A stretch of DNA of 64,000 bases from Sediminibacter sp. Hel_I_10. Its GTDB lineage: Bacteria; Bacteroidota; Bacteroidia; Flavobacteriales; Flavobacteriaceae. Numbering within the stretch: position 1 is the stretch's first letter; each line of letters begins with the position of its first letter. This document shows, one piece after another, positions 1 through 9,391 of this stretch. The DNA lies in NCBI RefSeq assembly GCF_000688335.1, contig NZ_JHZX01000001.1, positions 930,001 to 994,000 of the forward strand. The letters are read 5' to 3'. Made by a program: the position numbers and the translations under genes. The notes beneath the pieces are model-generated. The model did no database searches and was not told the DNA's origin. It worked only from the letters and a program-made list of their open reading frames with translations.

Positions 1-1122
1 ATTACACAATTTGTAAGTCCGGAAATTCCAGAAGACGTTTTAAAAGGTATTGTAGAAGACACATTATCATTTGATTTTCCTGTTGTAAAACTCGATGACC
101 ATATTTCAACATTAGAATTATTTCACGGACCAACCATGGCTTTTAAAGACGTTGGTGCACGTTTTATGGCAAGATGCCTAGGCTATTTCAACAAAAATAA
201 CACCAATGAGGTTACCGTTTTGGTCGCCACTTCTGGAGATACTGGCGGGGCTGTTGCTCATGGTTTTCTTGGCGTTAAAGGAGTTAATGTGGTCATTCTT
301 TATCCGTCTGGGAAAGTAAGTGACATACAAGAAAAACAATTGACAACACTTGGTCAAAATATTACCGCATTAGAAGTTGATGGCGTTTTTGACGATTGCC
401 AGGATATGGTTAAAAAAGCATTTTTGGATGAGGAACTCACCAATACCATGCAACTCACCTCGGCCAACTCCATTAATGTGGCGCGATGGTTACCTCAGCT
501 GTTCTATTTTATGTTTGCCTACAAGCAACTCCATAAGCACCACAAGGACATCGTGTTTTCCATCCCTAGTGGAAACTTCGGAAACATCTGTGCTGGAATG
601 GTCGCTCAACAATTAGGTTTACCTATCAAACATTTTATTGCATCTAATAATGCCAATAATGTGGTGACAGAATATCTAAAAACAGAACTTTACAAGCCAA
701 AACCTTCCGTAGCCACCATAAGCAACGCTATGGATGTAGGCAACCCTAGTAACTTTATAAGAATAAGGGAAATTTATAAGGACAACTTTGAAGCTCTTAA
801 AAAGAATCTCTCTTCCTTTAGTTATGATGATGCACAAACCAAAGCAGCCTTGGTAGAAATTTACCAACGTTACGATTACATTGCAGATCCGCACGGTGCT
901 GTTGGCTACTTGGGTTGTAAAGACTACCTGAAAGACCATCCCAATGCCCATTGTGTATTTTTAGAAACGGCACACCCTACCAAGTTTTTGGATGTTGTTG
1001 AAGACGTCATTGAGACCAAAGTAGCGCTTCCTGAACAAATACAAGCAGTTATTGGCAAAGAGAAAGTGGCGACTCAAATTGCCAGTTATGAAGATTTGAA
1101 AGCGTTTTTATTGAAACGTTAG
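1..1122 (+). CDS. thrC: Threonine synthase, 5' end cut by window edge
   Basis: Converts O-phospho-L-homoserine to threonine with pyridoxal phosphate (PLP), the last step of threonine synthesis in the cytoplasm. The reading frame is open from base 1, so about 373 codons are present and roughly the first 55 residues of a usual 430-residue protein lie outside the window. The PLP-lysine context LFHGPTMAFKDVG is visible, with the lysine at 145-147. Also visible are SGDTGGAVAHGF, which would hold the phosphate, and the motifs SIPSGNFGN and ETAHPTKF of the threonine synthase family. The methionine at 136 is internal, because the conserved residues before it continue the same frame. thrA and thrB probably lie upstream, outside the window. 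Confidence 0.95.
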   Translation: MTQFVSPEIPEDVLKGIVEDTLSFDFPVVKLDDHISTLELFHGPTMAFKDVGARFMARCLGYFNKNNTNEVTVLVATSGDTGGAVAHGFLGVKGVNVVILYPSGKVSDIQEKQLTTLGQNITALEVDGVFDDCQDMVKKAFLDEELTNTMQLTSANSINVARWLPQLFYFMFAYKQLHKHHKDIVFSIPSGNFGNICAGMVAQQLGLPIKHFIASNNANNVVTEYLKTELYKPKPSVATISNAMDVGNPSNFIRIREIYKDNFEALKKNLSSFSYDDAQTKAALVEIYQRYDYIADPHGAVGYLGCKDYLKDHPNAHCVFLETAHPTKFLDVVEDVIETKVALPEQIQAVIGKEKVATQIASYEDLKAFLLKR

Positions 1123-1171
1123 AATCAAGCAGATTTCGTTCGAATTGTTGACTAAAAAAAACCATTGATTA

Positions 1172-2647
1172 TTAATCTAAACTCGGCAAATCCAATCCAT
1201 TCAAAACGCTTTTTTGTTTCATTAACTGTTCAATCTCCTGGGCCTTACGTGGCGCTTCCGCAGAAAGGTTTACGGGACCATTTGCTGTAATTAAAATATC
1301 ATCTTCAATACGAACGGCAATACCATGCCATTTTGGATCACAAGCACTTCCTTCGGGAATATAAATACCGGGTTCTACAGTAATCACCATGTGCGCTTCT
1401 AACCTTCCATATAATCCTGGATCGTGAACATCCAGACCAATATGGTGTGAGGTTCCATGAGGAAAATACTGTCTTGCCTCACGTTCATTCTTGGCAATAC
1501 CCAAATCGATCAAGCCTTGATATACCACTTGACGCGCTGCGGTATCAGGAGATTGCATGCTATTACCAATAACCGTTGCTTTTATACCAGCTTCTTGAGC
1601 CTTATAAACGATATCATAAATGGCTCTTTGCTCTGTATTGAATTTTCCATTTGCAGGAATCGTACGAGTAACATCTGCGGTATATCCATGATATTCGGCA
1701 CCAAGATCCATCAGCACCAAATCATTTTCAACCTTCATTTTTGAATTCTCAACGTAATGCAGCACACAACCATTATTACCCGCGCCAACAATACTTGGGT
1801 AGCCTTCGTATTCGCTACCATAGGTTTTATAAATGTATTCATGCACACCTTGTATTTCTGTTTCAGACATGCCCGGGTGCATGGCTTTCATAATTTCCCG
1901 TTGCCCCATAGCTGAAATTCTAACGGCTTTTTTAAGCAAAACCAACTCCTCGGGAGTCTTGATTTCACGAAGTCCAGCCATCAATGTTGAAATGATCTTA
2001 GTATCGGTTTTAACGGTTTCTGCCTTTATATTCGCCGTGTTATCTAATTCAACATCATTTGTTTTGTTTTCAATTTTATAATCATCTACTAACTTGATCT
2101 GTGTTTTAAAGGCATAGATGAGGTCGTACAAATCTGCTGAGTTACGTGTATTTCGATAATCATCTTGAAAATCTTCAAAAATCACCTTATCAAAACTTGC
2201 AAAGTCAATCTCAGAGTTCAAGAATGCACTGCCATTATCAACCATCTCAAAACCAAGGTCATCCTTTGCCCCTTCTACTCCAAGCCTGCGGCCCGTCCAC
2301 TGCTCTGCTGCGGGGTTACGCTCTTGTACGTAGAACTGTTCATCATAAGATTTGCCATCTTTAGTTTGCATCTCTGAATATACCACCAACACCGCGTGAG
2401 GCTCCTTATAACCCGTTAAATAATAAAAATTGGGATTTTGGTGATACACATAATCCACATCATTGGCACGATTGCGAACCGGATTCGCAAAAAACACGGC
2501 CACACTGTTTGATGGCATTTTAAAGCGAAGTGCTTCCCTTCTACTTTTATGAAATTCCTTCTTTAAAAAATCATCGGCTTTTCCGTCTTGAGAAAAGCTT
2601 AGAGATACGCTGAAACAGAGTACTAAAAATGTGACAAAATACTTCAT
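1172..2647 (-). CDS. Secreted Xaa-Pro aminopeptidase (M24B family)
   Basis: Removes an N-terminal residue that precedes proline, using two metal ions. I start it at the ATG at 2647 (491 residues) because it gives a clean signal peptide, MKYFVTFLVLCFSVSLSFSQ. A longer frame back to 2833 adds 62 basic, non-conserved residues. An N-terminal aminopeptidase-P domain fills about residues 25-190 and the pita-bread M24 domain about 215-470. The metal ligands are visible in order: two Asp in LMDLGAEYHGYTADVTR, His in SHHIGLDVHDPG, Glu in TVEPGIYIP and Glu in VRIEDD. It converges with thrC and diverges from gcvT. The signal peptide implies a periplasmic or exported enzyme that recycles proline peptides. 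Confidence 0.9.
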   Translation of the reverse strand: MKYFVTFLVLCFSVSLSFSQDGKADDFLKKEFHKSRREALRFKMPSNSVAVFFANPVRNRANDVDYVYHQNPNFYYLTGYKEPHAVLVVYSEMQTKDGKSYDEQFYVQERNPAAEQWTGRRLGVEGAKDDLGFEMVDNGSAFLNSEIDFASFDKVIFEDFQDDYRNTRNSADLYDLIYAFKTQIKLVDDYKIENKTNDVELDNTANIKAETVKTDTKIISTLMAGLREIKTPEELVLLKKAVRISAMGQREIMKAMHPGMSETEIQGVHEYIYKTYGSEYEGYPSIVGAGNNGCVLHYVENSKMKVENDLVLMDLGAEYHGYTADVTRTIPANGKFNTEQRAIYDIVYKAQEAGIKATVIGNSMQSPDTAARQVVYQGLIDLGIAKNEREARQYFPHGTSHHIGLDVHDPGLYGRLEAHMVITVEPGIYIPEGSACDPKWHGIAVRIEDDILITANGPVNLSAEAPRKAQEIEQLMKQKSVLNGLDLPSLD

Positions 2648-2781
2648 GATCTGAACTTGATGTGTTTGGTTTCGGAAATTTAGCAATAATATATAATTAG
2701 CGATATTGACTTTGAAAAGATTAACAGTTTTAGACTTTTGCTTTCTATGGGAAACCTTTCCGAAGAACAAATAATTTTCGA

Positions 2782-2789
2782 TACTTTTG
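2782..2789 (+). promoter_or_regulatory. Putative -7 element of the gcvT promoter
   Basis: TACTTTTG fits the Bacteroidota -7 consensus TAnnTTTG. The -33 region about 19 bases upstream (TTCCG) is only a weak match. It would give an untranslated leader of about 75 bases before gcvT. Confidence 0.4.
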
Positions 2790-2870
2790 CGAAAACAATG
2801 ACGTAAACCAAGCCATCTCCTTGATAAGTACAATGCATCAACGGAGCGCTAAAAGACTAAAAATAAAACC

Positions 2871-3941
2871 ATGAAAAACACAGCTTTAACAGACACTCAC
2901 ACAGCACTTAGTGCCAAAATGGTTCCTTTTGCAGGATATAATATGCCCGTACAATATGATGGTGTTAGTGCAGAGCATGAAGCGGTACGCACAGGTGTTG
3001 GTGTTTTTGACGTTTCGCACATGGGCGAATTTTTAATTGAAGGGCCTAAGGCTTTAGAACTGATACAAAGCGTCACTACTAATGATGCCTCAAAATTAAC
3101 GATTGGTAAAGCACAGTATAGCTGTCTACCAAATGATGAAGGCGGCATTGTGGATGACCTTATTATTTATAAAATTAAAGAGGAGACTTATCTTCTCGTA
3201 GTAAACGCAAGCAATATTGAAAAAGATTGGAATTGGATTTCCTCAAAAAACGATATTGGCGCCACCATGCGAGATTTAAGTGATGAATATTCTTTGTTGG
3301 CCATTCAAGGACCAAAGGCTGTTGAAGCCATGCAACCCTTATCTAGTCATGATCTTGGTGCCATTCCTTTTTACAATTTTGTTGTGGGTGATTTTGCCGG
3401 TATTGAGCATGTGATCATTTCGGCGACGGGCTACACAGGAAGTGGTGGTTTTGAAATTTATTGTAAAAACTCAGAGGTTAAGCAAATTTGGGATAAAGTG
3501 ACCGAGGCTGGCGCTAAGCCTATTGGTTTGGCAGCACGTGATACCTTGCGTTTGGAAATGGGCTACTGTCTCTACGGAAATGATATTGATGACTCTACCT
3601 CTCCTATAGAAGCAGGCTTAGGCTGGATTACAAAATTCACAAAACGTTTTACCAGTTCTGAAAATTTATCTGAACAGAAGAAAAGCGTCTTGAAAAGAAA
3701 ATTAGTGGCTTTTGAACTGGACGGAAAAGGCATTCCTAGAAGTGGCTATGATATCGTTGATCAAGATGAAAAGCTGATTGGAAAAGTAACCTCAGGAACC
3801 ATGTCTCCTTCTCTCAAAAAAGGGATTGGTCTGGGTTATGTAGAAACGGACTTCAGCAAATTTGGTGATCAAATTTTTATCAGAATTAGAAAAAACTTAC
3901 TTCCGGCAACAGTGGTGAAATTACCTTTCTATAAAGGTTAA
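2871..3941 (+). CDS. gcvT: Glycine cleavage system T protein (aminomethyltransferase)
   Basis: Transfers the methylene group from the aminomethyl-lipoyl H protein to tetrahydrofolate and releases ammonia, as part of the glycine cleavage complex. The 356-residue length is normal. Family blocks are present: [11 protein letters not shown] near residue 45, a central [19 protein letters not shown] region (folate binding and catalytic Asp environment) and [11 protein letters not shown]-terminal barrel domain ends in GLGYVETDF. The genes for the P and H proteins are not in the window. The glutaminase gene starts 2 bases after its stop, so the two are almost certainly co-transcribed. Confidence 0.95.
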   Translation: MKNTALTDTHTALSAKMVPFAGYNMPVQYDGVSAEHEAVRTGVGVFDVSHMGEFLIEGPKALELIQSVTTNDASKLTIGKAQYSCLPNDEGGIVDDLIIYKIKEETYLLVVNASNIEKDWNWISSKNDIGATMRDLSDEYSLLAIQGPKAVEAMQPLSSHDLGAIPFYNFVVGDFAGIEHVIISATGYTGSGGFEIYCKNSEVKQIWDKVTEAGAKPIGLAARDTLRLEMGYCLYGNDIDDSTSPIEAGLGWITKFTKRFTSSENLSEQKKSVLKRKLVAFELDGKGIPRSGYDIVDQDEKLIGKVTSGTMSPSLKKGIGLGYVETDFSKFGDQIFIRIRKNLLPATVVKLPFYKG

Positions 3942-3943
3942 CT

Positions 3944-4858
3944 ATGATAGATTACCAGACGATTTTAGACGAGATCCAACACGAGCTTTCAACCTGTGAA
4001 CATCGTGGAAAGGTAGCATCGTACATTCCAGAATTGGCTAAAATTGATACGGCTAATTTTGGAATGCATCTGCAGCTTTTAAACGGAAAATCGTATCATA
4101 CTGGGCGCTCTAAAACTCCTTTTTCGATACAAAGTATCTCTAAGGTGCTTACGTTTGCCATGGCGATTGCGCTTCAAAATCACAATTTATGGGAACGTGT
4201 TGGTGTAGAACCCTCAGGAAATCCGTTTAACCATTTATCCCTGTTAGAGCAAGAGAAAGGAATCCCTCGAAATCCGTTTATAAATACCGGTGCATTGGTC
4301 ATCTGCGATATTTTGATAAGCGAGTTGGAACATCCTAAAGAAGCATTTTTAGATTTTGTTAGAAAATTGACAAATGATCCCTCGATAAACTATAATACTG
4401 CAGTTGCCAAATCTGAACAAAGAACAGGGTTCAAAAACTTTGCTGCAGCAAACCTTCTAAAATCTTTTGGAAATCTCAAAAATGACGTCAGTGAGGTTTT
4501 AGACTTCTATTTTCATCAATGTGCTCTAGAGATCAATTGCAAGCAACTGTGCAATGCCTTTTACTTTTTTGCAAATAATGGCGTTTGTATTAATAATTCC
4601 ACCCACTTAAAAGACCAGCATGTTAAACGTATCAATGCACTCATGTTGACTTGTGGATTTTACGATGAGGCCGGTGAATTTGCCTTTGAAGTGGGATTAC
4701 CAGGTAAAAGTGGTGTTGGAGGTGGTATTGTAGCATTGCTACCTGATGAATTTGTGATTTCGGTTTGGTCACCAGGACTTAATGAAAAAGGAAACAGTAA
4801 ACTAGGAATGATGGCCTTGGAAATGTTTACAACAAAAACCGAGCTTTCCATCTTTTAG
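3944..4858 (+). CDS. glsA: Glutaminase (GlsA/YbaS family)
   Basis: Hydrolyses glutamine to glutamate and ammonia. The 304-residue protein has the serine beta-lactamase-like fold signature of bacterial glutaminases: PFSIQSISKV with the nucleophile in an S-x-x-K motif near residue 63, then NPFINTGAL, AVAKSEQRTGFKN and LPGKSGVGGGI. No signal peptide is seen, so it is cytoplasmic. The start codon sits 2 bases after the gcvT stop, which suggests translational coupling. Both neighbouring products release ammonia, but a functional link is only an inference. Confidence 0.92.
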   Translation: MIDYQTILDEIQHELSTCEHRGKVASYIPELAKIDTANFGMHLQLLNGKSYHTGRSKTPFSIQSISKVLTFAMAIALQNHNLWERVGVEPSGNPFNHLSLLEQEKGIPRNPFINTGALVICDILISELEHPKEAFLDFVRKLTNDPSINYNTAVAKSEQRTGFKNFAAANLLKSFGNLKNDVSEVLDFYFHQCALEINCKQLCNAFYFFANNGVCINNSTHLKDQHVKRINALMLTCGFYDEAGEFAFEVGLPGKSGVGGGIVALLPDEFVISVWSPGLNEKGNSKLGMMALEMFTTKTELSIF

Positions 4859-4876
4859 AGGTGTAGTAGATTGCAT

Positions 4877-5716
4877 ATGATGAACCCTTCCGAAGAACAT
4901 AAACATAGAATACTCATTTTAGGCGCCAGTGGATTTATTGGTAATGCTATTTATAGAGAGCTACGCGCTTATTTTAACACCTTTGGCACTTATCGCGTTT
5001 CTAGAAAGGAATTTGACAACAATCAACATTACTTTCAATATAATGTAGAGGAAGATGATATTTTTGAGGTACTTGAAGCGACCAAGCCATCTATTATCAT
5101 CTCGTGTTTACGTGGTGATTTTCATGCACAAACTATAGCTCACCAGCATGTGGCCGAATACTTGATGGCGCACGATTCTAAAATGATCTTTCTTTCCTCG
5201 GCCAATGTCTTTGATGCTTATAGCAAATTTCCCAGTTACGAGTTAGATAAAACGTTTAGCGGAAGTATTTATGGCCATTTCAAGATCAAGATTGAAAATA
5301 TGCTACTTCGCCTTCCGAAGAAAAAAGTGGCGATTGTAAGATTACCAATGGTTTTAGGGGTTCAGTCTCCGCGTCTTAAAGAGATCAAACAACATTTGGA
5401 AGATAATACGGCCATCGAGTTATTTCCTAATATTATCATGAACGTAACGACCGAATCTAAGGTCACACAGCAAATTCACTACATTATCAACCGCAATAAA
5501 AATGGGATTTTCCATTTGGGAAGTACAGATTTAGTGCATCACGATGAGTATTTTAAAGATATTATTGGTCAAATTACCCAAAAAAATGGTGTGAGCTATA
5601 AACAGGTATACACCACTAATGAAGATCGTTATCTGGCTGTACTCCCCAAATACAACAAATTACCAAAACACCTACAAATCACAAGCACTCAAGTGCTTGA
5701 GGAACTCGCTAAATAA
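4877..5716 (+). CDS. NAD(P)-dependent sugar epimerase/reductase-like SDR protein
   Basis: Extended short-chain dehydrogenase related to RmlD (dTDP-4-dehydrorhamnose reductase). It opens with the dinucleotide-binding motif ILGASGFIGNAIY and has the catalytic Y-x-x-x-K in YGHFKIK near residue 135. FLSSANVFDA precedes this and matches the active-site serine strand. At about 279 residues it is a normal length for the family. An in-frame TTG lies 6 bases upstream at 4871; I prefer the ATG pair at 4877/4880. It follows glsA by 18 bases and probably shares its transcript. No rhamnose operon surrounds it, so the substrate is unknown. Confidence 0.75.
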   Translation: MMNPSEEHKHRILILGASGFIGNAIYRELRAYFNTFGTYRVSRKEFDNNQHYFQYNVEEDDIFEVLEATKPSIIISCLRGDFHAQTIAHQHVAEYLMAHDSKMIFLSSANVFDAYSKFPSYELDKTFSGSIYGHFKIKIENMLLRLPKKKVAIVRLPMVLGVQSPRLKEIKQHLEDNTAIELFPNIIMNVTTESKVTQQIHYIINRNKNGIFHLGSTDLVHHDEYFKDIIGQITQKNGVSYKQVYTTNEDRYLAVLPKYNKLPKHLQITSTQVLEELAK

Positions 5717-5832
5717 ACTGGTCTTTATAATCATTATAAAATGAGCGCGATAAACCCATTTCAAAAACCCTGAGCATCAATTTTCTCAATTATATTCCTT
5801 ATTTTTAAATCATACTTAAATAAGATTTTAAA

Positions 5833-6123
5833 ATGAGTAAACTATCAGAAGACATCATAGAAAAAAAATTGCTTCATTTCCCAGACTGGGAATTTCGCGA
5901 CAATACCATATACGCAGAATTTGAGTTTGAAAATTTCAAAGACTGTTTTAGCGCTATGAGCAGGATAGCCTTTGAGTGTGAGGCACAAAACCATCATCCT
6001 GAATGGACCAATGTCTATAATGTTTTAAAAATTTCCCTATCAACTCATGATGCCGATGGCGTTACCCAAAAAGATTTTGATTTGGCCGAAGCAATTGAGG
6101 AAATTGTTGAGGTGCAAGAGTAG
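5833..6123 (+). CDS. 4a-hydroxytetrahydrobiopterin dehydratase
   Basis: Small cytoplasmic pterin-4a-carbinolamine dehydratase (PhhB/DCoH family, 96 residues). It regenerates the pterin cofactor after aromatic amino acid hydroxylation. The family signature is clear: NHHPEWTNVYN around residues 55-65, with the paired histidines and the tryptophan of the active site, followed by STHDADGVTQKDFDLA. No phenylalanine hydroxylase gene lies nearby. The 116 bases upstream hold no recognisable promoter or gene. Confidence 0.93.
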   Translation: MSKLSEDIIEKKLLHFPDWEFRDNTIYAEFEFENFKDCFSAMSRIAFECEAQNHHPEWTNVYNVLKISLSTHDADGVTQKDFDLAEAIEEIVEVQE

Positions 6124-6151
6124 TAAAGACTAAACTTCCGCTTATACCCCT

Positions 6152-8212
6152 ATGTCTAAAATCCTACTTTTTATAATTTCTCTAGCATTTGCTATGCCTT
6201 TATTTGCTCAAAACGATGCCGTTTTTTGTGAGCAAGTACAAGCATTACATCATCTGGTGCAGCGAGAGCACTTTGTTCCTAAAGCATTAGATGACAGTCT
6301 TTCAACTCACGTATTTGATTTGTTTATTGCTGAAATAGATACAGATAACCGTTTATTTCTAAAAAGTGACATCAATCTGTTCTCAAAAGACAAGTTGCTA
6401 TTAGATGATTATATTGCTAGCAATAGCTGCTCTTTTATCAATAAATACATCACTAAGCTCAACACGAGAATCGAAGATACCAAATCCATACTCTCGGCAT
6501 TACGAGCCATAGATTTTGACTATTCTGGAAAAGACACTTTAAGGTTTAAGGGACGAGAGAAATTTAGTAATTTTAACAGCAAAGAAGACCTCAAGCGCTA
6601 TTGGAGCAAACGTATTCGGTACGACATCATTTACACCATGATTGAAAATGATAGTGTCTATGAGCATATTGAGCAAAATTTTAAAAGTTTAGAGCATGAT
6701 TTAAAAGATAAGATCATTTCTCAAGAACTCTGTAAATTAGAAGAACTACAGCATAAAAAAGGCAGTCTCGAAAACTTTGTACAAGAATCTTTTTTAAATG
6801 CCTATTTGCTCTATCATGATCCCAACTCTTCTTATTTTAATGCTTCAGACAAGAACGTTTATGAGAATAGACTTTCCAACAATCAGCTTTCCTATGGTAT
6901 CGTTACCGTAAAAAATGACGATGGCGCTATTGTAATAGCCCATATTGTTCCTGGAAGCGCGGCCTTTAAAAACGCTAACATTGAGGAGAACGATATTATT
7001 TCGGCGCTCATTTCCGAAGAAAAGACATTGGAAGCCTATTGTGTGTCTAATGACGATATTTTAGCCTTTACCAATGACGATCAAATTAACACGCTAACGT
7101 TTCGTTTAAAAAAACCAGGTGGCATCATCAAGGACGTGACACTCACCAAAGAAGAAACCAAAAGTGAGGAAAACACAATTACAGGTTATATTTTAAACTC
7201 TGGAATAAAAACTGGTTATATTCATATCTCCAGTTTTTATACAGATTTTGAATCTTCTAATGGACTTGGCGTTGCCAATGATGTGGCCAAGGAGTTGTAT
7301 AAACTGCAAAAAGAGGATATTGAAGGCTTAGTAATAGATTTGAGATTTAACGGTGGTGGCTCAATGAAAGAGGCCGCAGATTTATCTAGAATGTTTATCA
7401 ACCGCGGCCCGCTTTCTATTTTAAAATATAATAACGGAGATACGTATACCATTAAGGACATGAATCGTGGGTCTTTATTTACCAAACCCATTGTGGTACT
7501 TATTAATAATTTTAGTGCCTCTGCTTCAGAGTTTTTTGCTGCAGCCATGCAAGACTACAATAGAGCCATCATTATTGGCAGCACTACCCACGGCAAAGCA
7601 TCGGCGCAAGTGATTTTACCTTTGGATGCTAAAAAAGATTTAGGCTTTACTAAAATCACCGTGGAGAAGTTTTACCGAATTACAGGAAAAAGCCATCAGT
7701 CACAAGGGGTGATTCCTGATATTGTACTTCCTAACATGTACGATAATTTTGAGACCGAAGAGCGATTTAGCCCATTTGCGCTTCAAAATGATCGCATCCC
7801 TGAAACCATGCGCTATTCTAAATTAAAGGACATGGATTTTGAAAAACTCAGAAAGAAAAGTAAGCTTCGTATTCAAAACAATGAGCGCTTTAAAGCCGTT
7901 ACACATCTTAATGAATTGATTATAGATAACTATTTTAAGCACTATACAGCATACCCATTAACCCTAGAAAATGTTTATAACGACGTACAATCCTACCATG
8001 ACAAATGGCAGGAATTAGACACCATAATGTCTGATCAAAACACGGGGCTCAATGCAATCAATTCAGCCGCCACTCAGCATGTTTTAAGTTATGATCCAGA
8101 ACAGAGCGCTATCAATGATGAACTTCTAAAGAACATCAATAGTGATATTTATATTCGAGAAGCCAACGCCATATTAAAAGATGCGTTACGTCAACTAAAC
8201 TCCTCTAACTAA
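6152..8212 (+). CDS. Carboxy-terminal processing protease (S41, Tsp/Prc type)
   Basis: Periplasmic tail-specific protease of 686 residues. A signal peptide (MSKILLFIISLAFAMPLFAQ) precedes an all-alpha N-terminal domain. A PDZ domain follows at about residues 240-310 (YGIVTVKNDDGAIVIAHIVPG) and the S41 core at about 340-530. The catalytic serine is in NFSASASEFFAA near residue 454 and the lysine in THGKASAQ near 482. The C-terminal helical region (about 560-686) matches the long Prc-type architecture. It probably degrades or trims mis-assembled envelope proteins. The next gene starts 6 bases after its stop, so the split secreted protein is likely in the same transcript. Confidence 0.92.
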   Translation: MSKILLFIISLAFAMPLFAQNDAVFCEQVQALHHLVQREHFVPKALDDSLSTHVFDLFIAEIDTDNRLFLKSDINLFSKDKLLLDDYIASNSCSFINKYITKLNTRIEDTKSILSALRAIDFDYSGKDTLRFKGREKFSNFNSKEDLKRYWSKRIRYDIIYTMIENDSVYEHIEQNFKSLEHDLKDKIISQELCKLEELQHKKGSLENFVQESFLNAYLLYHDPNSSYFNASDKNVYENRLSNNQLSYGIVTVKNDDGAIVIAHIVPGSAAFKNANIEENDIISALISEEKTLEAYCVSNDDILAFTNDDQINTLTFRLKKPGGIIKDVTLTKEETKSEENTITGYILNSGIKTGYIHISSFYTDFESSNGLGVANDVAKELYKLQKEDIEGLVIDLRFNGGGSMKEAADLSRMFINRGPLSILKYNNGDTYTIKDMNRGSLFTKPIVVLINNFSASASEFFAAAMQDYNRAIIIGSTTHGKASAQVILPLDAKKDLGFTKITVEKFYRITGKSHQSQGVIPDIVLPNMYDNFETEERFSPFALQNDRIPETMRYSKLKDMDFEKLRKKSKLRIQNNERFKAVTHLNELIIDNYFKHYTAYPLTLENVYNDVQSYHDKWQELDTIMSDQNTGLNAINSAATQHVLSYDPEQSAINDELLKNINSDIYIREANAILKDALRQLNSSN

Positions 8213-8218
8213 ATAAAA

Positions 8219-8539
8219 ATGAAAACCACTTCCTTTTTAATCAGCTTACTTTTAGTATTAACCTGCACCGTTCATAACGCACAGTCTTTTAAAAACGCAT
8301 CAGAATATTTAGATTTTATTGGTGATGAGCAAGAAGACATTACTAAAGACATGTGGAACTACACCAAAGCTATAGCACACAGCAAAAGTGATAAGAACAT
8401 TGATAATAGACGAAAACGCTTATTGAAAACGATTGAAAGTGCCATTACCAAAATTGAAAAAGCGGACGGATATGGTGACACTGATTACAAAAGCAAGGTA
8501 CTGCGACACATGAATTTCAATAGAGATTTACTGAATTAA
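8219..8539 (+). CDS. N-terminal part of the split secreted protein
   Basis: The 106-residue frame starts with a signal peptide (MKTTSFLISLLLVLTCTVHNAQS) and then SFKNASEYLDFIGDEQEDIT, followed by a basic helical segment. It ends at LLN with TAA. Translated alone, the product would be an exported fragment without the larger C-terminal domain. The start lies 6 bases after the S41 protease stop. Confidence 0.65.
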   Translation: MKTTSFLISLLLVLTCTVHNAQSFKNASEYLDFIGDEQEDITKDMWNYTKAIAHSKSDKNIDNRRKRLLKTIESAITKIEKADGYGDTDYKSKVLRHMNFNRDLLN

Positions 8540-8560
8540 GATTACGCAAAAATCATTGAT

Positions 8561-9253
8561 ATGAAGGCAGTAGCAGAGCAATCATACGATGATATGGAGG
8601 CTTATATCTTAGCACAAGAAATGGCGCAACAGAAAATGGAAGAATCTCAGCAAGAATTTGAAACCGATTTATACAGTTTTGCAAATGCCAATAATATTGA
8701 AATTCTTGAAAATGACTCTGATCTCGGTAAAAAAATGGCAACTTCAAATGATGTATTTGAGCATTATAGTGATTTGTATTTGATCTATTTTAAAGTGTAT
8801 ATCAATGAAATCTATTTAATGGAGGCCTTAGAGAAAAATGATGTCGGTGCCATTCAACAAAATGCTAATGCCTTGAATGCTGCCGCAAAAAACGGCTTAG
8901 AAGTTTTAGACGCACAAGAGCACTACAAAAAAGACGATTCTGTGATCAAAGCTACCAGAGCAGCTTTTGAGTTTTTCATAGAGGAAAGCGGAGATAAAAT
9001 TCCGAAAATCACTGATTTCTTGGTAATGAATGAAGACTTCGAAAAGATAAGAAACACCCTAGATCAAATGCCTGAACGTGATAGAACCAAAACACAAATT
9101 GATGAGTTTAACAAAAAAGTGAAGCAGATCAATAAGGGTATTAATGATTATAATACTATCAATAACGAACTCAACAACGATCGTCAGACGGTAATTAACA
9201 ATTTGAACAATGCAAACGCCAACTTTTTATCACGACATATTCCTAACGATTAA
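8561..9253 (+). CDS. C-terminal part of the split secreted protein
   Basis: 230 residues, strongly helical and acidic, with an Asn-rich tail (about residues 195-225). It has no signal peptide of its own, although the upstream half has one, which argues that the two were one gene. The methionine at 8561 is in phase with the upstream half and only 21 bases past its stop. If translated independently, the product would stay in the cytoplasm. No catalytic motif is visible. Confidence 0.6.
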   Translation: MKAVAEQSYDDMEAYILAQEMAQQKMEESQQEFETDLYSFANANNIEILENDSDLGKKMATSNDVFEHYSDLYLIYFKVYINEIYLMEALEKNDVGAIQQNANALNAAAKNGLEVLDAQEHYKKDDSVIKATRAAFEFFIEESGDKIPKITDFLVMNEDFEKIRNTLDQMPERDRTKTQIDEFNKKVKQINKGINDYNTINNELNNDRQTVINNLNNANANFLSRHIPND

Positions 9254-9391
9254 TTGAAAGCGTTACCTAAACACTCATCACATTGAGAGACATTGTATTA
9301 AACAAAACGGGACTTAGTGACTAATCTATTGTCCGTTTGCTTAAATTTCAATAATTTTAACCGCAATAAAAACAGATTTTAATATACAATT

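Larger units (their letters stand above)
8219..9253 (+). pseudogene. Secreted LIC11966-like surface protein gene, split by an in-frame TAA
   Basis: Two consecutive open frames in the same phase are separated only by a TAA at 8537-8539. The codons after that stop (DYAKIID) are coding-like and lead straight into the methionine of the second frame. Joined, they encode about 344 residues: a signal peptide followed by a helical, charged protein. I recall this layout from the LIC11966-type surface proteins of Bacteroidota, but that family name is from memory only. A single G-to-T change (GAA to TAA) would explain the break. It may be a true pseudogene, a readthrough gene or a sequencing error. Confidence 0.7.

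Noticed and set aside
2648-2833. N-terminal extension of the Xaa-Pro aminopeptidase
   Set aside because: The extra 62 residues are basic and irregular and would hide the signal peptide that starts at 2647.
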